64,000 nt of DNA. Source: Roseibium limicola (GTDB lineage Bacteria; Pseudomonadota; Alphaproteobacteria; Rhizobiales; Stappiaceae). The stretch covers positions 1 to 64,000 of the forward strand of contig NZ_JAFLNF010000010.1 in the NCBI RefSeq assembly GCF_017313085.1, written 5' to 3'. The notes under the pieces were generated by a model that saw only the letters and a program-made list of their open reading frames with translations, did no database searches and was not told the origin of the DNA. This document shows, piece after piece, positions 27,354 to 35,551 of the stretch (the stretch's first letter is position 1; every line of letters starts with the position of its first letter). Made by a program: the position numbers and the translations under genes.

Positions 27354-28847
27354 TCACCCACGGGCTTTTGGGTCGAGGCGGCGGATGACTGCACCGAGAC
27401 GCTTCAGGCCGGGTGCGATCTTGTCTTCGGCGATGGCACCAAAGCCGAGGCGGATGTAGCTGCGGTGGGCATCGGGCCGCAAGAAGCGCAGATCGCCACG
27501 CTCCAGCAACACCCCATCGGCTTCCGCCTCGCGCTGCAACTCCGCCAGATCGAGTTCTTCGGGCACCCGCACCCAGATGCCGGTGCCGCCGGTGGTCGGG
27601 GTGACCTCACACATCGGCATATGGGTTTCCGCTGCGGAAAAAATCGTCCGCCACTTGGATGCCAGTGTTTTACGCAGCCGCCGGATGTGGCTGTCGTAAT
27701 GACCTTCGGCGAGAAACAGCGCCATGGCGCGCTGATCCTGCGCCGGAGGATGGCGATACATCAGCCGCCTCAGGGCGCGCAGCTCCTCGATGATATCTGC
27801 CCGCGCCGAAATGAAGCCCAGCCGCAAGCCGGGAAACAGCGGTTTGGACAGGCTGCCCACATGCAGCACACGTTCGCTGCGATCCAGACTCTTGAGCGAG
27901 GGTTTCTGCGCACCGACAAAGTTCAGCTCGTGCTCATACTCATCTTCGATGATCACCAGATCGTGGGACTCGGCCGCAGCCATCAGAGCGAGGCGCCGGT
28001 CCAGCGACATGGTGACGTTGGTCGGCGACTGGTGACTGGGGGTGATGTAGACCAGCTCCGTGTCAGCCAGCTCCGGTGTGACGCGCATACCGAATGAATC
28101 AACCGCCTGTGGCGAGATTTTTGCCCCCATTGTCAGGAAAATATTCCTGGTGTCGACGTAGCCGGGATCCTCCAGAGCGACCCGCGTGCCGTCTTCGCAA
28201 AACAGCCGCGCGGCCAGATAGATGGCGTTTTGGGCACCGACGGTCACCAGAATGTTGTTCGGGTTGGCCCGAAAGCCACGTTGCGGCAGTATCTTGCGGA
28301 TGATCTGGTCGACCAGCATCGGGTCGTCGCTGTCCACCAGATCGGAGATCCACTTCGGCGCATGCTGGGCCGTCCCGGCCAGCCGGACGCAATCGCGCCA
28401 GCGGGTGACTGAGGTCTTGTCCGGGTCGATCTGGCCATAGACGAACGGGTAGGGGAACCGCCGCCAGTCAGACGGCTTGTGAATATTTTCCTGTTCCACA
28501 TAGCTGATCTTCAGCCGGTTGCGCAGCTCGAAAGGGTGCGGATCGGGCAGACCGCTGTTCATCTCACCGCCCTGGCGCAGGCTCAGTCGCTCCCGAACCG
28601 CCTTGTCGTTGACGAAGAAACCGCGGCGCGGCAGCGGGATCAGATAGCCGTCCTCGGCCAGCCGCTCATAGACCAGCGAAATCGTGTTGCGCGACACGCC
28701 GATGGTCTTCGACATCACCCGAGTTGCCGGCAGAGGCTCATGCGTTGGCCAGGCTCCCGCGAGAATGGCTTCAATCAGCCTCTCCTGGATCTGGTGCTGC
28801 AGGCGTCGGTCCGGGTCGAACGGTGTGGAGAAATAGGGGTCGAGCAT
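27354..28847 (-). CDS. MocR-type regulator: GntR helix-turn-helix fused to aminotransferase-like domain
   Basis: This 497-residue regulator has an N-terminal GntR winged helix-turn-helix (about 10-80: LQHQIQERLIEAILAG, LPATRVMSKTIGVSRNTISLVYERL, the second shown in part as SKTIGVSRNTISLVYERL). A fold type I aminotransferase domain follows from about 130. The pyridoxal-phosphate lysine is present as K335 in GSLSKPLFPG, with the cofactor Asp/Tyr region in IIEDEYEHE. MocR proteins such as GabR, TauR and PdxR sense an amine or PLP adduct. It is divergent from the potDABC-like operon 256 bases away, so it probably controls polyamine or related amine uptake. Confidence 0.9.
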   Translation of the reverse strand: MLDPYFSTPFDPDRRLQHQIQERLIEAILAGAWPTHEPLPATRVMSKTIGVSRNTISLVYERLAEDGYLIPLPRRGFFVNDKAVRERLSLRQGGEMNSGLPDPHPFELRNRLKISYVEQENIHKPSDWRRFPYPFVYGQIDPDKTSVTRWRDCVRLAGTAQHAPKWISDLVDSDDPMLVDQIIRKILPQRGFRANPNNILVTVGAQNAIYLAARLFCEDGTRVALEDPGYVDTRNIFLTMGAKISPQAVDSFGMRVTPELADTELVYITPSHQSPTNVTMSLDRRLALMAAAESHDLVIIEDEYEHELNFVGAQKPSLKSLDRSERVLHVGSLSKPLFPGLRLGFISARADIIEELRALRRLMYRHPPAQDQRAMALFLAEGHYDSHIRRLRKTLASKWRTIFSAAETHMPMCEVTPTTGGTGIWVRVPEELDLAELQREAEADGVLLERGDLRFLRPDAHRSYIRLGFGAIAEDKIAPGLKRLGAVIRRLDPKARG

Positions 28848-28933
28848 TGTCTATGGTCAGTTCGCACTGTTGGGCCAAAAGCGAGGTTGTGATCACATTC
28901 TATATCACCAGTTTCCAATCCGAAATTCCACCT

Positions 28934-28965
28934 CTGGCTCCATAGTTTTCAACTTCTGGATCTAA
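28934..28965. promoter_or_regulatory. Two direct repeats, candidate MocR-regulator sites
   Basis: CTGGCTCCAT (28934) and CTGGATCTAA (28956) are direct repeats of CTGGMTCYAW spaced 22 bases, about two helical turns. MocR regulators such as TauR bind direct repeats in this arrangement. They lie midway between the regulator and the transporter operon. By-eye motif only. Confidence 0.4.
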
Positions 28966-29103
28966 GGGCGGATATCGCATCGCAATAGTCTTTTTGGTGC
29001 GCCGCAGCGTCAGGCAAAAAACCTAGAAAATAGGGTCGACGCCGCTGAAACGCTTCATCCCGAAGGGGCCTTCCACCCCAGGGATTTCAGAGGGGAATAT
29101 TGT

Positions 29104-30243
29104 ATGACCAACAACATCAAGGACGTCCGCGCAAGCCGACGCCAGTTCCTGAAAACGTCTGCCGCAGCAGGGGCCGGTCTTGCCATGCCGGCCATCGTAA
29201 GCTCCAGCGTGCTGGCGTCCTCCGGTGAGATCAACATCATGATGTGGTCTGACTATCTTCCGGAAAGCTTCGTCACCGGCTTTACCGACAAGACGGGGAT
29301 CAAGCTCAACTTCACCGGCATTGGCTCCAACGAAGAGATCATCAACAAGCTGAAAGCCACCAACGGCGAAGGCTTCGACATCGTCTCTCCGACCGTCAAC
29401 CGCAACCTTCTGTGGGCTGAGCTTGGCCTGTTGCAGCCGTTCGACATGTCCAAGGTCGCTCTGGAAAAGGTCAACCCGGCCATGGCTCTGGGCGAAACCC
29501 ATTGGAACTTCGGCGACAAGGGCGTCCATTGGTTGCCGCACATCTGGGGCACCGAGGGCATTTCCTGGCGCACCGACGCCTTCACCCCGGCAGGAGAATT
29601 CCCGAGTTATTACGACGTCTGGGATGACGCCAACGCCGGCAAGACCATGGGCCGTGGCCACTCCATGCTGTTGGGTCTGGGTCTTGGCCTGGAAGCTCGT
29701 GGCGAGATGGATGCCGGCTCCATGTGGGCTGCCTATGAGACCCCGGAGAAAATGGACGAAGTCTGGACCAAGCTGATTGAGGCCGCCATCGCCAAAAAGC
29801 CAAACATCAAGCTGATCTGGAACGATGCCGATACGCAGAAGAATGGTCTGCTGAACGAAGGCGTCATTGTCGGTCAGACCTGGGACGGTCCTCCGATTGC
29901 CCTGAAGACGGCGGGCGAGCCGGTGATGTACCGGGCGCCGAAGGAAGGCGCTATGGCCTGGGTTGACGGTATGGCGATGCCAACCGGTGCCAAGAACATC
30001 GATCAGATCTACGCCTTCATCGATGCCGCCTATGATGCCAAACTGGCAGGCGAGGCCATTCAGACCCACGGCTACAACTCTCCGGTGATCGGGGCTGCCG
30101 ATTTCGGTGGCGAGATCTACGCCAAGAACTTTGCCGACGCTTACCCCGGCGATGCTCTGGCCAACCTGAACGCCTGGCCGGCAGAAGCGCCTTGGTATTC
30201 CGAAAAGCGGACTGAATACACCAACAAGTTCCTGTCTGCCTAA
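29104..30243 (+). CDS. Polyamine ABC transporter substrate-binding protein, PotD-like, Tat-exported
   Basis: This periplasmic binding protein (379 residues) begins with a twin-arginine signal: SRRQFLKTSAAAGAGLAMPAIV. That is one residue short of the full SRRxFLK consensus pattern plus hydrophobic core, and cleavage is likely near VLASS. The mature part EINIMMWSDYLPESFVTGFTDKTG (core IMMWSDYLPESF) and THWNFGDKGVHWLPHIWGTEG (core WLPHIWGTEG) belong to the PotD/PotF class for spermidine, putrescine or related amines. It is first in an operon with ATPase and two permeases and divergent from the MocR gene. The substrate is not readable from sequence. Confidence 0.9.
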   Translation: MTNNIKDVRASRRQFLKTSAAAGAGLAMPAIVSSSVLASSGEINIMMWSDYLPESFVTGFTDKTGIKLNFTGIGSNEEIINKLKATNGEGFDIVSPTVNRNLLWAELGLLQPFDMSKVALEKVNPAMALGETHWNFGDKGVHWLPHIWGTEGISWRTDAFTPAGEFPSYYDVWDDANAGKTMGRGHSMLLGLGLGLEARGEMDAGSMWAAYETPEKMDEVWTKLIEAAIAKKPNIKLIWNDADTQKNGLLNEGVIVGQTWDGPPIALKTAGEPVMYRAPKEGAMAWVDGMAMPTGAKNIDQIYAFIDAAYDAKLAGEAIQTHGYNSPVIGAADFGGEIYAKNFADAYPGDALANLNAWPAEAPWYSEKRTEYTNKFLSA

Positions 30244-30390
30244 GCCGGCAAGCGGATCTGCGACATCTCCACGGGGCCGAATTGACGTTCGGCCCCGACG
30301 GGAGAGCTTTGTTTGAACTCTCCATTCCCTGTCACTTGAGCCTGCTTTGCCCGCGCAGGCACTTTTTAGTTTTGAGAGGCCTGGCCGCCT

Positions 30391-31485
30391 ATGACCACTA
30401 AAGATATTGTGTTGGATCATGTGTCGATCCGCTTCGGGTCGTTCACTGCCGTCGACAATGCGCATCTGACCATCAAGGGCGGGGAGTTTTTCTCCTTTCT
30501 CGGTCCGTCGGGCTGCGGCAAGACCACGCTTTTGCGTTGCGTGTCCGGCTTCACCGACCCGACGGAGGGTATGGTGACCATCGGCGGAAAGGACATGCGC
30601 GGGGTCGGCCCCAACAAGCGTCCGACCGCGCTGATCTTCCAGAACCTCGCCCTGTTTCCGTTGATGTCGGTTGCCGACAACATCGCCTTTCCGCTGGAAG
30701 TGCGCGGTATCGGCAAGAAGGAACGCCGCAAGAAGGCGGATGAGCTGCTCGACATGATTGCCTTGCCCGGTGTCGGCGAGAAGAAAGTGCATGAGCTGTC
30801 CGGTGGCCAGAAGCAGCGTGTGGCCATTGCCCGTGCCCTGGCTGTCGAACCGGATATCCTGCTGCTTGATGAACCGTTGTCGGCGCTCGACCTGAAGCTT
30901 CGGCATCACATGCGCACCGAGCTTCGCGCCATCCAGCAGCGCGTGGGTCTGACCTTCATCTACATCACCCACGATCAGGGGGAGGCGCTGACCATGTCTG
31001 ACCGCATCGCCGTGATGAACCAGGGCGTGGTGGAACAGATTGGCGATCCGGAAGCCATCTACAACCGTCCGAAGACCGCGTTCGTCGCGTCATTTGTCGG
31101 AGAATCCAACTCATTTTCAGGAAAAGTCAGCAGTCAGTCAGGCAAGGAAGTTCTGCTGGAAACCCCCGTCGGCCCCTTGCGCGGCATCGCAGCCGGCGGA
31201 CGCACCTACAAGCCGGGCGACGAGTGCTATCTCTTCGTGCGGCCCGAGCAGATGACCATCGCCAACGGCGTGCAGCCAGACAACAGCTTCACTGCACAAG
31301 CTCTGAAGGAGGAGTTCGAGGGCAACGCCCGGCATCTCTTCCTCAATTCGCAAGGGGTAGATCTTCGGCTCAGCCGGATCAATCTGGGCGCCAAGACGGA
31401 CGACCTCAGCGGCTCGGTGATCACTGCCGGATTTTCCGCCGATCAGGCCATCGTGCTGCCGCACGGGCCTCTGGCGGGGACCTGA
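30391..31485 (+). CDS. Polyamine ABC transporter ATP-binding protein, PotA-like
   Basis: The ATPase of the second polyamine importer has 364 residues. It shows Walker A GPSGCGKTT, the Q-loop in ALIFQNLALFPLMSV, signature LSGGQKQRVAIARAL, Walker B ILLLDEPLSALD and switch His in ITHDQGEAL. A TOBE regulatory domain starts at about 240. A 147-base gap separates it from the binding-protein gene; it holds a GGCCCCG-type inverted repeat near 30274-30299, perhaps an mRNA-stabilising or partial-termination hairpin that favours excess binding protein. potB follows after 3 bases. Confidence 0.94.
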   Translation: MTTKDIVLDHVSIRFGSFTAVDNAHLTIKGGEFFSFLGPSGCGKTTLLRCVSGFTDPTEGMVTIGGKDMRGVGPNKRPTALIFQNLALFPLMSVADNIAFPLEVRGIGKKERRKKADELLDMIALPGVGEKKVHELSGGQKQRVAIARALAVEPDILLLDEPLSALDLKLRHHMRTELRAIQQRVGLTFIYITHDQGEALTMSDRIAVMNQGVVEQIGDPEAIYNRPKTAFVASFVGESNSFSGKVSSQSGKEVLLETPVGPLRGIAAGGRTYKPGDECYLFVRPEQMTIANGVQPDNSFTAQALKEEFEGNARHLFLNSQGVDLRLSRINLGAKTDDLSGSVITAGFSADQAIVLPHGPLAGT

Positions 31486-31488
31486 GCC

Positions 31489-32412
31489 ATGGGAGCCTTG
31501 CAAGCCAGTTTTACCAGTTTCACCAACAAGCATGGACTTGGGGTGGCCTGTTTCATCGGCCTGACGGTTTTCTTCTGGGTGGTCTTCCTGATCGTCCTGC
31601 CGCAGCTGGCCATGGTCGATTTTTCCTTTCGTTACAATCTGCCTCAGTCACAGATCGGCGGAGCCAACGATGTCTACACGCTCGACAATTACGCCTATTT
31701 CTTTCAGGGCAATGACGGCACGATCAACACGCTCGATATCGGCATTCTGGTCAAGACCCTGGTGGCGGCTCTGATCGTCACGCTGATCGACATTGCGATC
31801 TGCTATCCGATCGCTTTCATTCTGGCCCACTCGGCCACCGGCGTCGCCGCCCGGCTGATGGTGATCGGTCTGATTGTGCCTTTCTGGGTCAATGAGATCC
31901 TGCGCGCCTTCGCCTTTCGCGTCCTGTTCGGTGCCACCGGATTGGTCAACGGCATTGGCATGAACATGGGGCTCTGGGATGTTCCCATCGACTTCATTCG
32001 GGCCGATGTGGCGCTGTATTCGGGCCTCGTTTATGCCTACATCCTCTTGATGATTTTCCCGATCTTCAATGCGGTGGAAGCCCTCGATCGCAATCAGATC
32101 GAGGCGGCCCGCGACATGGGCGCCAGCTGGTGGCGGGTGCATTGGCGGGTGGTTCTGCCCATTGCCAAGCCGGGCATCGCCTCGGGCGCAACCATGGTGT
32201 TCATGCTGACCGCCGGAGCGCTTGCCGCACCTCAGATCCTGGGCGGCCCGTCCAATCTGTGGTTCACACAGCTGATTTATCAGTGGTTCAACCAGTCGGC
32301 CAACTGGCAAAGGGGGTCGGCTTACGCCGTCATCTTGCTTCTCGTCTGCATCGGCTTCGTCATGATGATGATGCGCGTCTTCAAGGTATCCATCGGGGAG
32401 ATCGGGCGATGA
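31489..32412 (+). CDS. Polyamine ABC transporter permease, PotB-like
   Basis: Inner-membrane permease of 307 residues with about six helices. The EAA loop reads NQIEAARDMGASWWRVHWRVVLPIAKPGIASG, recognisable from IEAARDMGAS and VVLPIAKPGI. The start lies 3 bases after the ATPase stop, and the stop overlaps the next permease start by 4 bases (ATGA), so the three genes are translationally coupled. Confidence 0.93.
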   Translation: MGALQASFTSFTNKHGLGVACFIGLTVFFWVVFLIVLPQLAMVDFSFRYNLPQSQIGGANDVYTLDNYAYFFQGNDGTINTLDIGILVKTLVAALIVTLIDIAICYPIAFILAHSATGVAARLMVIGLIVPFWVNEILRAFAFRVLFGATGLVNGIGMNMGLWDVPIDFIRADVALYSGLVYAYILLMIFPIFNAVEALDRNQIEAARDMGASWWRVHWRVVLPIAKPGIASGATMVFMLTAGALAAPQILGGPSNLWFTQLIYQWFNQSANWQRGSAYAVILLLVCIGFVMMMMRVFKVSIGEIGR

Positions 32413-33626
32413 ACAAACAGACCGGAGGCGGCCCGCTGGCCGTCGGCTATTCGCTGCTCTTTTTTGCCTTCCTCTTCGGCCCACTGATCATCATGGTCGT
32501 CACCGCCTTCAACTCTTCGTCGTTTCCCCGCATCACCCCGTGGGAATGTTTCACCACAGAGTGGTTCGGTGTGCTCTTCGGCAACAGCCGCCTGATGGGT
32601 GGGTTGCTCAACAGCGTGGTCATCGGCTTTGGCGTCGTCTGCATTGCCGTACCCGTCGGTCTGGCCGGCGCGCTGGCGTTGTCCGAGCTGGGACCGAGAC
32701 TGCGGGCGACGCTCTACACTGTGCTGATCACGCCGATCCTGGTACCCGGCGTGGTTCTGGGCATTTCGACCATCGTCTTCTGGGGCGCCGTCGGGCGTGG
32801 TGTCGGCGCAGGCTATGACAGTCTGTTCTTCAACGGCATGTTCCTGACATTGGCCGGGCAGGTCACCTTCGTCTCCGCTTATGCCATGCTGGTTTTCATG
32901 GCGCGGCTGCAGCGCTTTGACCCGACCCTGACGGAAGCGGCCCTGGATCTGGGGGCGACGCCGGGTCAGGCGTTTCGCAAGATTCTGCTGCCATTTCTCG
33001 CCCCTGCCATCGGCTCAGCCGCGTTTCTGACGCTGTTGGCGAGTTTTGAAAATTACAACACCACCGTCTTCACCATCATGTCCCAGAGCACCTTCACCAC
33101 CGCTCTGGCCTCGAAGGTGCGGCTGGGTACGGATCCATCCCTGTCGGCGCTGGCGGTGATCATCATCGGTATCACGCTGATCGGCGCGATGGTCAATGAG
33201 GCCCAGACCCGGCGCAAGGACATGCTACGCTCAGGCCGGGCGGCCCAGTCGCGGGTCTATGGCAACCCGGTGTTGAGTGTGCTGGTGCATCCCCTGAGCG
33301 TATTCTTTTTGCTCATTGCAATTGTCGGGTTCTTGTCCTGGCAGGGCAGCCAGCAAGATGCCGGCGTCTGCAAACAGCAGATCCTCGATGGGAAGCGTGC
33401 CCGTCAGGAGGAGCTTCTCGAAGCTCAACGGGAACGGATGAAGGCCCAAAAGGCAGCCGAAGAAGCCACCAAACCGACCGTCTCGACCCAGCCGGCCAGC
33501 CCATCTGCCTTTGGTGGTGCCTTCAACAGCCTCGCCCCCAAGGCCGAACCGGCCCCAGCTGAAAGCGCCAACCCATCGCCTTTTGGTGGCGCCTTCAACA
33601 ACCTGACCCCGACAACCGACGACTAG
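32409..33626 (+). CDS. Polyamine ABC transporter permease, PotC-like, with unusual C-terminal extension
   Basis: The first 270 or so residues are a normal PotC permease with six helices and the EAA loop LTEAALDLGATPGQAFRKILLP (core EAALDLGATPGQAF). The protein continues to 405 residues, about 135 beyond the usual end. The extension has an extra transmembrane helix (HPLSVFFLLIAIVGFLSW), a charged helical stretch (KRARQEELLEAQRERMKAQKA) likely to form a coiled coil, and a Pro/Ala-rich tail with two copies of P-(S/P)-x-FGGAFN-(S/N)-L. No stop or frameshift separates the parts, and codon use stays normal. The extension's role is unknown; it could place a tail in the periplasm or recruit a partner. 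Confidence 0.9.
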   Translation: MNKQTGGGPLAVGYSLLFFAFLFGPLIIMVVTAFNSSSFPRITPWECFTTEWFGVLFGNSRLMGGLLNSVVIGFGVVCIAVPVGLAGALALSELGPRLRATLYTVLITPILVPGVVLGISTIVFWGAVGRGVGAGYDSLFFNGMFLTLAGQVTFVSAYAMLVFMARLQRFDPTLTEAALDLGATPGQAFRKILLPFLAPAIGSAAFLTLLASFENYNTTVFTIMSQSTFTTALASKVRLGTDPSLSALAVIIIGITLIGAMVNEAQTRRKDMLRSGRAAQSRVYGNPVLSVLVHPLSVFFLLIAIVGFLSWQGSQQDAGVCKQQILDGKRARQEELLEAQRERMKAQKAAEEATKPTVSTQPASPSAFGGAFNSLAPKAEPAPAESANPSPFGGAFNNLTPTTDD

Positions 33627-33650
33627 AAGGGTGTGATGGACTGACAAACA

Positions 33651-33685
33651 AAAAGCGGCGCCCCACGACGCCGTTTTCGTTTTTG
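33651..33685 (+). terminator. Terminator after the potC-like gene
   Basis: CGGCG (33656-33660) pairs with CGCCG (33669-33673), extended by AAAA before and TTTT after, and followed by CGTTTTTG. It lies 25 bases after the stop and immediately before the tandem repeat. Confidence 0.65.
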
Positions 33686-34357
33686 ATGATCGCGGTAGGG
33701 CCGTGGCTCACCGATGCCGGGTCTGCGCCCGGGATGACGAAAGAGAGGTTTTGCTTGGGGCATTCGCACCCCACCACCGTCATCCTCGGCCTTGTGCCGA
33801 GGATCCAGCTCTTCGCCCGTGTCGAGAACATAAAGTCTGGATCCCCGCCTGGGCGGGTATGACAGAGGAGGGACGTAGCTTTCGGGGAAGGCAGACGCAG
33901 CTGTCTGGTTCCTCCGCTGCTCTCTGTTCCCAGGCACAACTCCTCCGTCGTCATCCCGGACAAGCGCCTGCGCTGATCCGGGACCGGTGCGTCGAGGCCT
34001 GTCTGATGGAAGGATGATCGCGGTAGGGCCGTGGCTCACCGATGCCGGGTCTGCGCCCGGGATGACGAAAGAGAGGTTTTGCTTGGAGTATTCGCACCCC
34101 ACCACCGTCATCCTCGGCCTTGTGCCGAGGATCCAGCTCTTCGCCCGTGTCGAGAACATAAAGTCTGGATCCCCGCTTGGGCGGGTATGACGGGGGAGGG
34201 GCGTGGCCTTCGGGGAAGGCAGACGCGGCTGTCTGGTTCCTCCGCTGCTCTCTGTTCTCAGGCGCAACTCCTCCATCGTCATCCCGGACAAGCGGCAGCG
34301 CTGATCCGGGACCGGTGCGCCGAGGCCTGTCTGTTGGAACGATAATCGCGGAAAGGC
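33685..34357. repeat. 328-bp tandem repeat, two copies plus a 17-bp third start
   Basis: Copies start at 33685 and 34013 and a third begins at 34341, an exact 328-bp period; the third runs only to the stop codon of the M42 peptidase gene at 34358. Each unit includes a reverse-oriented CCGGG element, a GTCAT unit with arms CCTCGGC/GCCGAGG and loop CTTGT followed by ATCCA, a CCCCGC/GCGGG unit, and a long CCCGG...CCGGG unit. The copies differ by few substitutions, which indicates recent duplication or gene conversion. No gene is present. Confidence 0.9.
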
Positions 34358-35551
34358 CTAGTCGGCCTCTTCTTCCATCTCGTCGACCAGGACATCCGGC
34401 TTTGGCTTTTTGGTTTCCGGCGACAGCGTCTGGGCGGCGTCGTCGGTGGGTTGATTGGTAAAACCCTTCAGCGATGAGAATTCGCGGGCGTCGCGCTGGA
34501 TTTCCACGGAACTCGTGCCGTAGACGCTGACCAGTTCGGCAAGCGAGCGCAGGGCGTGCATGTGGATGCGCTCATAGCCGTGGCTGGCATCGACGCCGAA
34601 GGTAATCAGCGCCGTGCGTACATCGGCGCCGGCTTCCACGGCAGAGGCCGCATCCGAGCGGTAATAGCGGAAGACGTCCTTCTGGTGCTTGATGGCATTT
34701 TCCCGGCACAACTGGGCGATCTTGCGCGTCAGGTGATAGTCGAACGGCCCGGTCTCGTCCCCCATCGATATGGTGACACCGAATTCTTCCGACTGCTGGC
34801 CCGGCGCGGAAGTGCCATTGTCAATGGCAACCAGACTGGCGATTTCCGGGGTCAGGATGGACGAGGCGCCATGGCCGGTTTCCTCAGCGATGGTGAAGAG
34901 CCAGAACATGTCGACGGTCGGCTGGACGTCCTCGTCGAGGAAGGCCTTCAGCGCGCTCAGCATGACGGCGACGCCGGCCTTGTTGTCGAGGTGCCGCGAG
35001 ACGATGAAGCCGTTGTCGAGGAACTCCGGCTGCGGGTCGATGGCAACAATATCGCCGACTTCAACGCCAAGCTTGTGCAGGTCGTCGTCATTGCGGGCGT
35101 AGGCATCAATGCGCAATTCGACGTAATTCCAGCCAATGGGGAGATTGTCGATCTCGTCGTTATAGGTGTGCCCGGAAGCCTTCAGCGGCAGGATGGTGCC
35201 GGTAAAGGCGCCGCTTTCGGTGAAGATGCTGGCGCGCGCGCCCTCGGCAAACCGCGCGGACCAGGTGCCGATGGGCACGAGTTCCAGGCGGCCATTGGGT
35301 TTCAGGGATTTGATCTGAGCCCCCAGGGTGTCGAGATGCGAGACGATGGCGCGTGCCGGTTTCGGGCTTTTGCCGGGAAGCTTGGCGCGGATCGCGCCGC
35401 GTCGTGTCAACTCGTAAAAGACGCCGAGGCGGTCCAACTCCTTGCAAACGTGCCGGGCAATTTCATCCGTAAAGCCGGTCGGGCTTGGAATGGCCAGGAG
35501 GTTCTTCAGAGTTTGGCTCAGGTAGTCGACGTCTATCGCAAGCAAGGTCAT
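34358..35551 (-). CDS. M42-family peptidase of the NAGGN osmoprotectant system
   Basis: A cytosolic metallo-aminopeptidase-like protein of 397 residues. It carries M42/M20-type metal-binding residues: VSHLDTLGAQ, the Asp of SRHLDNKAGVA, the catalytic Glu pair in TIAEETGHGAS and a C-terminal HGYERIHMHAL. Members at this position form a family found only beside asnO and ngg; its role in NAGGN turnover or release is proposed, not proven. Its start overlaps the ngg stop by 4 bases (ATGA), so it is the third gene of the operon. The acidic tail (DEMEEEAD) is outside the fold. The stop codon abuts the tandem repeat. Confidence 0.88.
   Translation of the reverse strand: MTLLAIDVDYLSQTLKNLLAIPSPTGFTDEIARHVCKELDRLGVFYELTRRGAIRAKLPGKSPKPARAIVSHLDTLGAQIKSLKPNGRLELVPIGTWSARFAEGARASIFTESGAFTGTILPLKASGHTYNDEIDNLPIGWNYVELRIDAYARNDDDLHKLGVEVGDIVAIDPQPEFLDNGFIVSRHLDNKAGVAVMLSALKAFLDEDVQPTVDMFWLFTIAEETGHGASSILTPEIASLVAIDNGTSAPGQQSEEFGVTISMGDETGPFDYHLTRKIAQLCRENAIKHQKDVFRYYRSDAASAVEAGADVRTALITFGVDASHGYERIHMHALRSLAELVSVYGTSSVEIQRDAREFSSLKGFTNQPTDDAAQTLSPETKKPKPDVLVDEMEEEAD

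Noticed and set aside
29023..30972. 649-codon open frame opposite the potD-like and potA-like genes
   Set aside because: Covers two genes and their spacer on the other strand; no family motif.
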